A stretch of DNA of 64,000 nt from Hermodice carunculata (GCA_964020975.1 OZ026612.1:130497241-130561240), one strand, 5' to 3'; positions 49,786 to 63,250 are shown, counted from the first letter of the stretch. Translations and numbers: made by a program. Notes: generated from the letters alone by a model not told the origin.

Positions 49786-50700
49786 AAATTTGCCTCAAAG
49801 CAAAACTGTCTCTGTTCCTTCAAAAGTTGTAAATATTAAATGGTATAACTTTTGTCCATTGGCACTTTACATTCCATTAAGCTTATGGCTGGATGAAAAT
49901 TTCAGAGTCCAAATGACCTTGCCTTTTGACCTGTACAGGTCACATGTGAATTGCAATTATATACAGTGTTACAATACCCACAATTTAAGTCTAACATGAT
50001 TAGAATGGGATGGAAATTGGCTGAATCATGGCTGGGTGAAACTTTCAAAAGCCCAAATGATATTGACTTTTAGGGGTCACATGTCAGTTTCAAAAATGTG
50101 TAGTGTTACAATAGCTACAATTTGAGCCCAACATGATAAAAATTGGATAAAAATTGACCAAGTCAGGGCTAGAAGAAAGCCACGATCCATCGAAAGTGGC
50201 CTTTGATCTTGAAATAACCTTTGACCTTGAAACGACCCCTACATATAGTGGACCTTGACCTTTAAAATAACATTTGGACCTTAAGTTGGCCTTTGACCTT
50301 GACATGACCTTGACATTTGAGATGACCTTTGCCTTGCTATGATGGAACTCATATACTCTTGGAATCACATCTACTATAGTATATAAGATATTGAAGATTT
50401 AAAACTTTAATTAGCCCTCATTTGCACAATTTTAAAAAGCAATACTTTTCATTATGAAAAGGCGAGACTTCATCTATAGAAGTATAATTGTGCCAAGTTT
50501 GGAGTTTCTATGTATAATACTTTTCAAATGAATTGTCCGACAAATTTGCCTGTAAAGAAAGAAAGAAAGAATTCCTAGAAAAGCAGAAAGAAAGAATTCC
50601 TAGAAAAGCAATATGTGTGTGTTGACACTCAGACATAACTAGCAAAGAAAGTTTACATCAAAACAATACGCCTGTTTTGGCACACAGACATAAAATAAAA
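49786..50700 (+). repeat. GGTCA repeat family, copy 4
   Basis: The third unit in the head-to-tail array starts AATTTGCCTCAAAGCAAAAC. The copy's last third has TGACCTTG and TGACCTTT words packed closely (50,196-50,335). It ends with GTGCCAAGTTTGGAGTTTCT, GAAA words, a duplicated GAATTCCTAGAAAAGCA and GGCACACAGACATA. That last word mirrors the TCTGTCTGTGTGCC near the family's start, suggesting short inverted ends. Confidence 0.85.
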
Positions 50701-53700
50701 AGGGGAAGAAAAAGAGGAATTATTTGTCCCTCACCACCATGTGCCTAGACATGTCATGTTTGAACATATAAACAACTTAGTTGACATGTACTTCACAGCT
50801 GAAGGAGATATGGGTCTTCAAGGGGCCAGTTATTAGGACGGTGCAGAGAAATAACCCATTTTATAATCGTAAATGAGTGAGCCTTTTTAAATTTACATTT
50901 TCTTAATGCCAGGAAAATGTGTTGAATGGCCATCATATATATGCTAAAATTCATGAACTTCCGGGGGTTGTGCGCCCCCCTCCCATCAAGGCTCTCCCCG
51001 GACTCTGACTGGGGGCTTGCGGTCCCCACACCCCAGGCTCACTTTTAACTGCAGCATTCAAAAATTTCTGGATCCCTACCAGAGTGCGTTAATAGCACAT
51101 AGGATCTACAGAACAGGCCTATACATTCAGAAGTCTTTTTTTCGCCATTACGACTCGAAGTTTAAATATATTATATCTTTTTTTAGTGATAATGCAGGCC
51201 CTTGCAATGACGGAATGGCGACAGCGTACCGTGCGTGTACCGTGCAATGTACGGGTGGCCCATACACGACTCTTCAACCGTCAGATGCAGCTTTATGATG
51301 TGTCTATGGAAGTGTTGTTGTGTAATTTTTTAACACGTAAATTCAGGAAAACTGCCCTGAGGATGATGACACAAGTATTGGTGAAGGCTGTGAAGCTAGT
51401 GTGCAGCGAGGCTGGCAACTTTGGATCGATATTACCCATTTAATGTTTTTCACAAGTACATTAAACCTATATATTTTGCGATTACTACATATCCATAGAT
51501 TTGTATCCATAGGGTTTTTTGCAGGATTGGAATCTTTTGAGATTTTATAGCATTCTTTCTGACTTGGTTGGATTTTCACTTTTTTAGCGCAGAAGTCACA
51601 CAATTTTTTCTGTCTTAGTTGAAATCAGAAAAAAAATTAAAATATATATCCATGTCCAGGATCGAATTCAATGGTTGGTCCTGAAATAGCATAAATAAAA
51701 AGTTATAACATTTTTAATTTAGTCCTGACAGGTTGTTCATTTTCTTTCTATTAATTGCTCCAAAAGTCACGGAATGGGTTATCAGAAAACAAATCGTGCG
51801 AACCGTTCCTGGACATCATTTTTTTTCTTTTAATATCCATTAATTTTAATGTGATAGGGCAATTCGTATGTTTGTGAGGTGAGATACAAATTGTAAAGGT
51901 GGAGCAAGAAACAGTTCCGAGGAAATCGCATTGAAAGAAAAAGTTGCAAATTGTTACGCATTTATGGCTGTAATATGACACATACTCATTTCTTCTGTTC
52001 TGTGTGTAAATTATTGTGTGAAATAAACTTGTAGCTTTACCTCTATGATGTTGTCATTAAACAAAAGTATATTTTGTGGCTTAAATCTCGACTTTTTTAA
52101 CTTGAGAACACCATCCTTGGCTTGTTTGGGTGTGGGTTCACATGCGGCTTTCCATATTTGGGGACCAGTAAGTGGAATGTGCTAGTTTGATTTTACATCA
52201 ATAGAGAATTTCAAAGTAATCAGAACAATGGTACTGATTAGTCTGAACTGGGCCATTCTTCTCTCCATGGCTAATGGTTTCCTGTGAGTGACCCTCGTCA
52301 ATGGCTCAATTGCTTTCCAGGGGTCATGGACTAATGACTGTGCAAACAATGACATGGTTCATTATCATGCCCATGCAAGCAAATCCATGTGCCCAGCACT
52401 GCTTAAACTTTTCAGAGTAAACAAAAGTTTTGAGATCAATTTTCTCATATAAATTTTATGTTCACACATCTGAGTTTTGGGGAGCATGTAGTTTAAGTAT
52501 CAGACTATCCAAAAATAGGAAAAAATGATTAGAGGTTATGCAAAGGTGCTGGCTTCAGATCTTCCACCTTAAAAGAAGTTTTACTGAATGTTAAGCTAGA
52601 ATGTAATGAGACCATTATGAACGTTTATTGAATATCCCACATGGGCCTACTATTGTAACATTTGACAGCATGCTTACCAAGGCATCCATCTACTTATATC
52701 AAGACACAGGGCCATGCAACAATGAATTGGGACAGTTCTTTAGAATTGTAATAGATGTATTTCAGGCAAATGACAGAGTACTGAATTGTTGAACTGCACA
52801 ATTTATATCTTTAGAAACAACCAATCTTCAAGTGCTGGCTCAAATTTGTACATATAATGATTATCTCAACATTGCAAAAAATGTTGTTTGATGTACCCAA
52901 ATAGATTTGCTTGCAAAATCAATCTATCCTTTATCCTTAATGTTTCTCTTTCTTGTGGAATAGCAAGAGTGAAGATGGGGATTGAGTGCAACTTTAAGCT
53001 AATAGGAATGTATTCTTTCATGATAGTTTATTCTCTTTATGGTAGTAGCTGGTGGGCAGATATAATTCAATGACGGTGCCAGATTGCTTGTGATACCATT
53101 TGGTTTTTTCATAATCTGCAAACGTGCTTGACAGTGTGTTTTCCGTTGCTTTCAGACAACAGAAAGTCAGTTCAAGTTTACACCATGGGCTCCTGTGCGA
53201 AATTTCAGTCGTAAAAAAAACCATCATAATCTCGTTTCCCCCAAAAACAACGTGGTTGCATCATGATTTATTATTCAATATGTGGGTGCGTAAGTGTACC
53301 CCCAAAACAGCCTTGTTGTCCATATTTAAATGCACACAAGAAGCAAATTTGGATTACGTGATGGCATGAGATGGAACGCTTGGTACGTTTTATTGATGCG
53401 ACTGTCAATATCAAATTCAGGAGATCCAGACAAACAAAATCCAACCGGGCAAGTCCGATACTTACCAATACATTCTGCCAGGGACGTTATATCGAAAAGG
53501 ACTAAGCACCTGCAATTAATGCTGCCATATACGAAAACTCCCTTTCATTCAGGTTCCAGAAACACATAAATAATATTTGTGATTATAAACAGGGCCGGTG
53601 ATGTTTGCGGCCGGTCGGGGTGATAAGATTTTGTGACTTTTTAACTATCGCGTCATCTAGCGGCGCGATAGTTATAGTGGTGCTGGATTTGCCGTTACTC

Positions 53701-54190
53701 ATTAACATTCATAGTTTTTATCGATTAAATCTCTTGCATTCGATCATCTTTAACTAACATATTCTGCCTATGAATATTATGTTGAACAATCTCAATTATA
53801 ACTGTTGGAAATTCAATATAAAAAAAAAGCCGAAAACATTTTTGTGTATCGTTTTATTCAAAAATTGGTAAACACAATTGGCCAATCAGGGAGTCGGATG
53901 TAATTATATGATCAGTCCACCCCGAGCGGCACTTTCAGACACCCAGCCCCACATCTGATAAGAAGACCTTCACGGGTGTGTATTTGAGCGTCAATAAAAC
54001 TGTCTGACCTACCCACTAATGACAGGCAGTTATGTACAAAAACAAAACATATGGCATTTCACTAAATAGGACAGTCAAAGCGCCGGTGCTTGTGAATCCA
54101 GGCTGCTGGGCAGTGGGAGCAAAGTCCAACATACCATCCCGCACACCATCAAGTCTATGACCATGCGAACTGTTTTTATTGACAATACAA
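50701..54190. other. No gene recognised
   Basis: This region is mostly unique. A GC-richer patch at 50,955-51,040 has short C and G runs. An 85-codon frame at 51,186-51,443 reads plausibly (MTEWRQRTVRVPCNVRVAH) but matches no family I know. A perfect 11-bp stem lies at 53,642-53,674. No terminal repeats or arrays were found. Confidence 0.4.
53642..53674. repeat. 11-bp perfect hairpin
   Basis: TAACTATCGCG (53,642-53,652) pairs exactly with CGCGATAGTTA (53,664-53,674) around an 11-base loop, TCATCTAGCGG. It is too short to assign to an element family. Confidence 0.8.
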
Positions 54191-55067
54191 ACCTAAACTA
54201 GAAAAGAAGATTTGCTTCAATCTGTCTGTGTGCCTTCAAAAGTTGTAAATATTAAATGCTACAACTTTTATCTTTTGGTACTTAAGATTACATTAAGCTT
54301 ATGGCTGGAGGCAAATTTCAAAGTCCAAACGACCTTGACCTTTGACCTTTACAGGTCACATGTAAATTGTACAGTGTTACAATACCAACCATTTAAGCCC
54401 AACATGAGCCAAATCGGATGAATATTTACCAAGTCATGGCAAGGTGAAACTTTCAAAGGGCCAAATGACCTTGACCTTTGCCCTTTTGAGGTAACATGTT
54501 CTTATAAACATGTGCAGTGTTGCAATACATACAATTTGAGTCCAACAGGATTAGAATTGTATGGAAATTGGGCAGGTTATGACTAGATGAAACTTTCAAA
54601 GGTCCAAATGACCTTGACCTTTCACCTGTAGAGGTCACATGTAAGTTTCGAAAATGTGCAGTGTTACAATAGCTACAGTTTGAGCCCAACATGATCAAAA
54701 TTGGATAAAAATTGACCAAGTTATGGCTAGAAGAAAGCCACCATCGAACATGGCCTTTGACCTTGAGATGACCTCTACCTGAAGTGAACCTTGACCTCAA
54801 AAAAGACATTTTGGCCTAAAATTGACCGTTGACCTTGACATTTGAGATGACATTTGCCTTGTTATGATCGTACGCCTACTCACTTGGAACCACATTTACT
54901 ACTGCATATAAGATATTGATGATTTAAAACTTTAATTAGGCCTCCTTTGCATAATTTTGATAAGCAACACCTTTCATTATAAAAGGCGAAACTTCATCTA
55001 TAGAAGTTTAATTGTGCCAAATTTGGAGTTTCTTCGTGTAATACTTTTCAAATGAAATGTCGGACAA

Positions 55068-55111
<44 letters not shown>

Positions 55112-55170
55112 GAGAAAGAAAGAAAGAAAAAGAAAAAAACAGTAAAGGGTGTGTTGACACACACACTTTA
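54191..55170 (+). repeat. GGTCA repeat family, copy 5
   Basis: It starts AAACTAGAAAAGAAGATTTGC, exactly the head seen in copy 1. It has three clear internal units starting TTTCAAAG at about 54,316, 54,450 and 54,592 (134 and 142 bp apart), then packed TGACCTTG/TGACCTTT words (54,748-54,845). The usual tail (TAATTGTGCCAAATTTGGAG, ATGTCGGACAAA) and a (GAAA)n array (55,068-55,130) complete it. The hairpin in its head is shortened. Confidence 0.85.
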
Positions 55171-57425
55171 ATTAAAAAATGAAATGAATATGCAAAACTT
55201 GTTCATCATCAGGAATATGATTAAATGGTGCATCCTCTGCCATCACTTCCGGCTTTCACCATATCTTGCTGCAGCTAGGCAAACTGACAGCCTGACACAT
55301 AAAGATATGACCCACATCGTTCCTGCTTGCACATGTCATTTCAAGTTCTCCTAGGTTAGATTAACACCTTTACATCCAACATAGACCTATCAATACAAGT
55401 ATTTTGGTCTGATAGTAATATAAGTCCACAGTATGCTGCATTTGGGAGATGGCCTCTCATAGGCCTGTTGTAAGAGGGAGACTACTGTGTTTAATCAAGG
55501 AATTGGTCATACAGTTGGTCACCACTAGCAGCATCTGCACAGGCCTGTAACCCCATAGGGGCAAGCAACATAATAAATTCATGGACTCCTGGGTGTGTTG
55601 ATTTGACTTTCACATATATTACAATTGTAAAAAAAATGGTTGAGATTGGCCTGTATGCAAGTGTACGCCCGAAAATGGCCCTTTTCTTGTTCTTTCCTTC
55701 CCAACTTGTGTCATTTCAAGCTGTTTATGATCTATAGAACTTCCATATCAGCTATGTATAAACTGCCATTACTGTTTATCCAAGAATTGCCAAGAAAATA
55801 ATTCCCCTTTTTTTCTTTAGGACCACATTACCCTAGCGTTTAAAAGTTTTTCAGTAGAGAGTGCGACAAGAAAGCAACAAGACGCACATAATTATGTTCA
55901 AAAATTTTTATCGGAAAGTACTTCTGAAGCATTTCTAGATTCCTTCTACACTTTTTGGTTACCAATACTCCTCGAACTCTACATAGAAAAAAAAAAACAT
56001 TTGTGTATGTTCTAGTTTGTCAGTCACTAATTGAAACGTCAAGTAAGAAATATAAAGGACATACGTACTTGATCTGGTGACTTATGTGTTGTACAATGTC
56101 AGAGCGCCCAGGTTACTGTCCTTCCAGCAGGTCACAGTTATCAAATTTCAAATGTCTGGCATAGTGACCCCAGTTCAACTTGTAATATATCAGTATGCAC
56201 TTGAAGGGATGATTCGCTCTTTCTGTCACAAACAGTATCACGTGGTTTTATTACGTCGTCCTCTTTACAGTTCATGAATACGGTTGAACTCATGAAATAT
56301 TAATTTGTCGTTTCACGTTTTTCATGAGGTATTCTATGGGGTCAGAGTTCGCAGAATCATAAGCCGTTATTTTTTTGTTACGGTATCATTGATTGGCATG
56401 TGACTTCAGTTGGTATATTTATTTCAAGTATAAAATCGTGAGTTTGTATGCTAATTGATTATATATGATATACTGTTATTAAAATATGTTTTGCTAAATT
56501 TCTTTAAAAAAAAACAAAAACAACAAAAAAACAAACAACAACAAAAAAAAACGTTCAGACTTTCACCGAAGTGGGGCAGGCTTCATTGTCAATGCTAATC
56601 TGAACGATTAAATTTAAAGAATAAAGTAGATGCACAACCTATATATGGGCTCAGTCATTCATAATTGTTGTAGGACCTCCTCAGCAACTTCAACTTCTGG
56701 GAGACCATTAATAAGCAGCAAATGTCGTTTCCCGTCTCGCTGTCAGCTACACACCTTACATAATGCAATTAAAACAAAACCCTGAGTTTCGTTTGTGCTT
56801 GTCTGTTCTGAGTTCGACTGCTTCGGATTGGTATGCAAAATTGCTATCATATACTTCATTACTTTGAAAGCATTTTCATCTAGCCCTTTCGAAATGATCA
56901 AATATATAAATGAGGCTGCAGTGTTTCAAGCTATATCACGTTAATGCCAAACTTAGTCCGCTCTCAATTGCAACAAGAGGACAGTTACAGGCTTCTGCTC
57001 AGCTGATAGAGGATGCATTGGCGCAAGTGGTCATGAACCTCGAGAGAATTAACTAATGACCATCCATGTGCATTCTCAGTTTGTCCGTTAAGCAGTACAT
57101 TATGTTTGTTAATATCAAACTCTTAGTTCCATAGTTTTTGAGTTATCGTTGTTATGGTGAATTCACAAATGTCATTTCCTACCCTAAGAGTTACGCAAAG
57201 TTATATATGAGCAACAGACCAAGCATGTTCATAGAATACGCCGTTTAGGATTATCTAGTGACTGAACCCAAAAAGGTTAAAGACAAAAACTGGCGCGTCA
57301 ACAATTGAACAAATTTGGTAAAAGCCAACTCAAAGTGCATCCTTCTTGGTTTGAAGAGGATCCGTCTAACTTATTTGCAGAAATAATAAAAAAGCTAATG
57401 AAGGTCACCACATGTACCAGTCTTG
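55171..57425. other. No gene recognised
   Basis: AT-rich sequence with an A-rich, C-interspersed tract at about 56,503-56,552. The short open frames are unrecognised. No repeat-family matches were seen. Confidence 0.4.
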
Positions 57426-57620
57426 TTGAAAAGTCACTGGTCCAAGGCCATTATCTTGTAAAAATTCAGGAGGACCAGTAAATTTTCTGACCTGCAGGCA
57501 CACATGTCCAGCACACTTTTGAATTATTGAACGAAGCTAGATTACTTGGGCCAGTTAAAGTTTGTCTTGGACCAGCAAAACCTGTAAGTTTGCTGGTCCA
57601 AATGTCCAGTAAGGAGAACA
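57426..57620. repeat. GGACCAG/CTGGTCC word cluster with 13-bp hairpin
   Basis: The word GGACCAG or its complement CTGGTCC occurs at about 57,437, 57,472, 57,569 and 57,593, with weaker variants between. TTGGACCAGCAAA (57,567-57,579) pairs perfectly with TTTGCTGGTCCAA (57,589-57,601) over a 9-base loop. It looks like a degraded short-unit repeat. The open frame across it is not recognised. Confidence 0.6.
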
Positions 57621-58192
57621 AGTTTTCAGAAAGACTGATGTACACCACTTTAAGTGTCTTATGTAATTCACGGACACAATGTCCCAATATCAAAAGTAAC
57701 GCATTACAAATTGACAAAAAGAAAGGATTTGCCAGGATGGTGCGGGGAGGGGGGGCAGCGGTCATGTTGACTTTGCCTAGCTGGCTTTCCCTGTCTCAAG
57801 CAGCCTTCACTATCGTAGAAACACAGGGCTGCCCCTTATGACCAGCCATATACTAATAGGTTGATACTGAGATTGTTTGGTTTTTCAGACAAAAACCTTT
57901 ACTTACTCCAATTAGCCACACGCCGTCCCTGCTGTGGTACCGTGCAGGTATCGAAGTTATTAGATTTGCAGGGGGGAATGATTATCTTGATTCTTGAGTC
58001 CAGCTGTATATCAATGGAAAATATTTGGCTGATAAACTTGTCCAGAGTTTATATATTTCATGTCACTGCCACCTTCTGATATATCACCCAGTTTCATCAT
58101 ATAAAATACGGCAGGCACTTGCCCGTTAACGCCCCTTAAATGCACTTTCAAAAAGTAGCAGACAGACTGGTACATATATGCATACCTATACA

Positions 58193-58240
58193 TACATACA
58201 TTCACGCATACATACATACATACATACATACATACATACA

Positions 58241-58270
<30 letters not shown>
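58193..58270. repeat. (CATA)n microsatellite
   Basis: About 16 CATA tetranucleotides with one interruption (TTCACG) near the left end. Confidence 0.95.
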
Positions 58271-58272
<2 letters not shown>

Positions 58273-58936
58273 AAGATAAAATAATGATCTGCTAATATCA
58301 AGGTACTTTGTGCCCAATGACAAAAAAGGAAACGATCACCTTCACCTACAAATCCTTGTGATAAATTACATGGGAATTTTTACGCTGTTGCAGATGTTAT
58401 AATCGGGACGCAAAAATGTTATTATTCATATATATTTAAGAAAGGCCGTATTGATCCAATTTTAGTTGTTCGTCATCAACACAATGTGCATGCTTCTGAT
58501 CATGCTGCCCGTGTGCATAGATTTATAGCAGAGTGTTTAAGCCCTTATGGTAATCCTACTTTGATAATTTCAGTTTGTGATTCATGTTGTCTTAAACATT
58601 TTGGTGTTTGGTCAGACTGGCATAAAATACTGGATGTCTGTTGACGCCTTTACCGGGGCTTACATATACAAGGATGCACGACTTTTACGCTCCAAGATAG
58701 GTTCAGACAGCTGAAAATAAAAGTTTCTAATATGAAACCAGCTGTTTTGTTCTAGCACATCAATTCAGTTATCACAAGCCTAATTTAGACTGATGCCAAT
58801 GAACCACATATAGGCATATATAACCGTTTTTACGTATTCTTATATGTTACTCTGTGTAGGCCTACGAATTATTATCATAGGCTACATATCCATCAATTGA
58901 TTCATACATGTAAAATGTTATTTTATCGAATGTTAC

Positions 58937-60087
58937 GTGGGTAAACCCAAAGTGCCCTCGAGAACACAGGTCTCGCTAAGTCTAGGTAGTCCAAATCGGT
59001 CAGCTATTGCATCTACCTAAGGAATTATAGCATCTGTCAAAGGCGCAGTTTTACGCAAGTTTTACACCTGCAATATTAATGCTTGCCTTCCTCAAGTACA
59101 AATACTCTTGGCTGCTGAGAGCCCAGAGAATACACCACAAACCCAAAGACGACAGGATATTGACATACCCCTGTCTCCCAGTCCAACCATACGGACCTTC
59201 AGTTACAGATAAAAAACTTGCCTGGATTGAATCTCCACATTATTGGAATGAACCTTCCAATAACTGGCATTTTCCCAAGCTCAGTCATCCATCTTAGAAA
59301 CGTAATTGAGCCAATACCTCGCTCCGTGGACTGGATATTCCTCAGGCTTTCGCGATATAGGGATACAAAATGATGTACATTTGGCAGACACCTTGCGATC
59401 TATTTGACCAGCTGCAGACAATAACCTCTACTCTTGATGAAAATCAGCTTGGTCTCTCGGGAATGTGTTTTACAATATATGCGAATGCAGCTTATAACGT
59501 CTTTTTCAACGTCATTGTCCGAAAACATTTTCAGCACCCTAAACACATGTATGCTTGTGAACCCGTCTGGTTCTCCAGTGGAAACGGTCCCTGGGATAGT
59601 TTGAGCTATCTGAAGCAAGAGATTACCACCACAACGTGCCGAGTTAGACAACAGAATAGCATGCGCTTTTGGATCACCCATGTCATTATCCAGTCGGTGA
59701 AATGGATTTTTTGGGCATAGTGATAAGACGATAGGCATGTTTATACTGGGCGTGGTACAGGAACGCGTTGACTTGACAATCAAAGGAATTCATGGACTCC
59801 GGTGTTTCAACAAACACCGCCTCAGTTGGTGTCAAGCAGTCGAGTGTCACATGATCTTTTCGGACGTACCTTGCGTGCGCAAAGAATTCGTGGGACAACA
59901 AGAAGTCATCTTTTGATGCAGGAACTGTAATATCCAGCTTATGACGCAACCATATCTTAAGAATCTGAGCGGACTCTTCATATTTATCAGCATGAAATGG
60001 TTTCTCCGCTGCTGCGAAGTACCTATGGCAAAACCTGACGATCGCTTTCAAAATGTGAAACAGCCATTGTAGAAGTACGTCCAGCAT
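58937..60087 (-). pseudogene. Sulfotransferase-like pseudogene
   Basis: This is a paralogue of the intact gene at 42.3-43.6 kb on the same strand. It starts MLDVLLQWLFHILKAIVRFC and aligns along the whole intact protein. The loop reads ILLSNSARCGGNLL and the second motif SLYRESLRNIQSTERG. Decay is plain: a frameshift in a T-run near 59,706, an in-frame stop at 59,400-59,402, a second frameshift at the A-run near 59,211, loss of about 50 codons near 59,060 (intact residues about 343-392) and a stop at 59,017-59,019 where the intact gene has Glu. The C-terminal text, VDAIADRFGLPRLSETCVLEG, is still clear. Conservation of motifs between the breaks suggests that it was once functional and died after duplication. 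It is also intronless in the aligned region. Confidence 0.9.
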
Positions 60088-60190
60088 TTTGCCTCGGGTT
60101 TGTCTCGCGGCGAAGATTGGGCACTTTATCTGAAAACATATTTTCTCAATTTTTGTACATATATTCGAGACACTATTCGTTCCGTGGTCA

Positions 60191-61249
<1,059 letters not shown>

Positions 61250-61618
61250 TCACACGCTTTGCGTATAATGTAATTCAATGCAAGCATTGATTGGATAGTC
61301 AAACATCCAAGGCATAAAACCCTGGAGGAGGTGATGTGGTCTTAATATATTTAGTTTGAAGCAGGGAAGTGTGCCTGCTTTGCCGTCTCTCGCATACACA
61401 AATTCAACATGTTTATCATTTTCATAAGCATTATACGGACTATACCAATTTGGGCGGAGGGGTCTGCCCTCCATGCACCTTTCCACTAGTCCAGAAATGG
61501 TCATCATTGCCCTGGTCAAAATCAATGCTTCAAAAGTGGGATGAAAGGAGGTGCAACGAAAGTCCATGGGCTTAATGCTCTGCTGACATATAATCTGACG
61601 AATATCCCAAAAAATCAT
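61250..61618 (-). CDS. Unrecognised 122-codon open frame
   Basis: This frame reads more like protein than its neighbours: GLVERCMEGRPLRPNWYSPY, then AYENDKHVEFVYARDGKAGT and PCFKLNILRPHHLLQG, with mixed charged and aromatic residues and no low complexity. I do not recognise the family. It could be an exon, a decayed gene piece or part of a transposon. There is no flanking repeat structure and no paralogue in the window. The true ends may be splice sites rather than the ATG and stop. Confidence 0.25.
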   Translation of the reverse strand: MIFWDIRQIICQQSIKPMDFRCTSFHPTFEALILTRAMMTISGLVERCMEGRPLRPNWYSPYNAYENDKHVEFVYARDGKAGTLPCFKLNILRPHHLLQGFMPWMFDYPINACIELHYTQSV

Positions 61619-61750
61619 TTACTGAAACGCAGTGGTGCCACCATGACTCCACACGCCATAGGCTTTAGTTTGTTTCATATTCCTGTAATGGTATATTAAC
61701 ACGTGTGCACAAGCTTAGACATAGTGGCGAAACCAAAAAAAAAAAACAAA

Positions 61751-62490
61751 CATATCCTGAAACGTATTTTTTGTATGACCTAATAAAAGTAGGTTTATAT
61801 CAAGGTCATCCTCATTATGCAATATAAAACTTCCATTTAAGATACACATTGGTGGTAAATTTGGTATCGTTACCCTGATTTCTCATTATGTCAAATTTAG
61901 TGTCCTTAACTATGTCCTTGAAAAACATGTCAAGGTCACCCCAAATTTTCGAAATTCGATTCCTGGCCTAACGCATGTTTGTTGTAAAATCAGAATTCCA
62001 TTTTCATTTATGATCAAAATAATGAATTTAAGGTACTTATAATATCTATGATGCTAGTTCTACTTAATACCACCTGTGGTGCTACCATGATTTCGAACAT
62101 CATATGGACTTTTGCCTAATGCATATTTGGTGTAAATATAAAGGTTGCATATGAATTCATATTCAAAATAATTAATATAATGCCCTTTTTACATTTGCAA
62201 TGCCAGTTCCACTTCATAAGACTAGTAGCGCTGCAACTCCATAACTCATAAACGTTTGTCTGTATAATGTTTCTGTAATAATTTAAGTGATTGTACACAA
62301 GTTCATATGTAATGACCATATAAAATCCCTGAAATGTATTTCCTCCGTGACTGAAGAACGTTGGTCAAGGTCATCCATATTATATAACATAAAACTTTTG
62401 CACGCGATACACATCTACGGTATATTTGATATCATTAACCTTATTCTTTCTCAACAGATTGAATTTTATGTATTTCAACACCTGTTAGTC
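61751..62490. repeat. Diverged tandem repeat, unit about 140 bp
   Basis: The block 61,751-61,925 (CCTGAAACGTATTT, then TATCAAGGTCATCCTCATTA) recurs at 62,318-62,480 (CCCTGAAATGTATTT, GGTCAAGGTCATCCATATTA). Between them, 61,962-62,098 and 62,104-62,248 are alike (GCCTAACGCATGTTTGTTGT versus GCCTAATGCATATTTGGTGT, then TCAAAATAAT and ATGCTAGTTCTACTTA versus ATGCCAGTTCCACTTC). The family is distinct from the GGTCA repeats above but also carries two TCAAGGTCA words. No coding sequence is evident. Confidence 0.6.
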
Positions 62491-63250
62491 CATATCTTTC
62501 GCAATACACAGCAGGTGGCACCGCCGAATATCATCTTGTGTTTGTCATTTTGCCTGATTGACATCCGTATCAAGTTTCATGATGGTTCGTGAAAAAACTC
62601 TTCGAAAAACAATACTCTCAATATTTTCACATCTTGGCCCAAATATTGCGTAATACAAGTGGCTTCACCAATACCGGACTGGACTTAGATTTTCATTCAC
62701 TTAATTTGTAAGTGCTGAAAGTTGTCAGGGGCTTATTGAAAACTGTGGACTGTATCGCGTCCACAACCAACAGCTCCCGGATGATGGGAGGATGGGCATG
62801 AGGGATCGGATAAACTCTACCACCTATGGTGAGGGGGCTGAAAAGAATACTGTGCATACACTTGTGAACATAATAAGCATCTTGAATGGTCAGTTATTTA
62901 AAGGCACAAACAACCTACCTCTACACAGAGAAGTATGACAAATATTTGTGTATAATGTGCAGTTTAATCGTGACCTCACATGTTCTGTCAATGAGTTACA
63001 GTTTCAGTAGTGGCCGCGCCATTAATCTCACGTTAAATAGAGTTTAACCCCTTAACTGCCAAGCCAAGGAAATTGCTGGACGCCGAGGCAAAATGAGCAA
63101 AAAATTAAATATTGTCAAATGCAACAATATACTTATTTTTACCTCTTCCAGTATCATTTCTGACCAGCCCGCTACAACGCCCACGTGGCCTACCCCTTGA
63201 TGGAGCAGGTATCACAGGCTGAACATTGTCATTCTTATTTGGTGACACAG
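62491..63250. other. No gene recognised
   Basis: Unique-looking sequence with only short open frames and no arrays. GC rises slightly near 62,760-62,840 without a recognisable feature. Confidence 0.4.

Noticed and set aside
48565-49999. Open frames inside the GGTCA repeats as genes
   Set aside because: They recur only because the repeat recurs. They are not kept open across copies and begin at unrelated points.
47621-50700. CRISPR-like array
   Set aside because: The units are about 140 bp, diverged and eukaryotic in context, with no regular short repeat-spacer pattern.
51186-51443. 85-codon frame as a transposase N-terminus
   Set aside because: The text looks mildly protein-like, but no catalytic motif, terminal repeat or second copy supports the idea.
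58430-58770. Possible integrase or transposase remnant
   Set aside because: A few words in different frames suggested coding sequence, but no catalytic triad or consistent frame could be seen.
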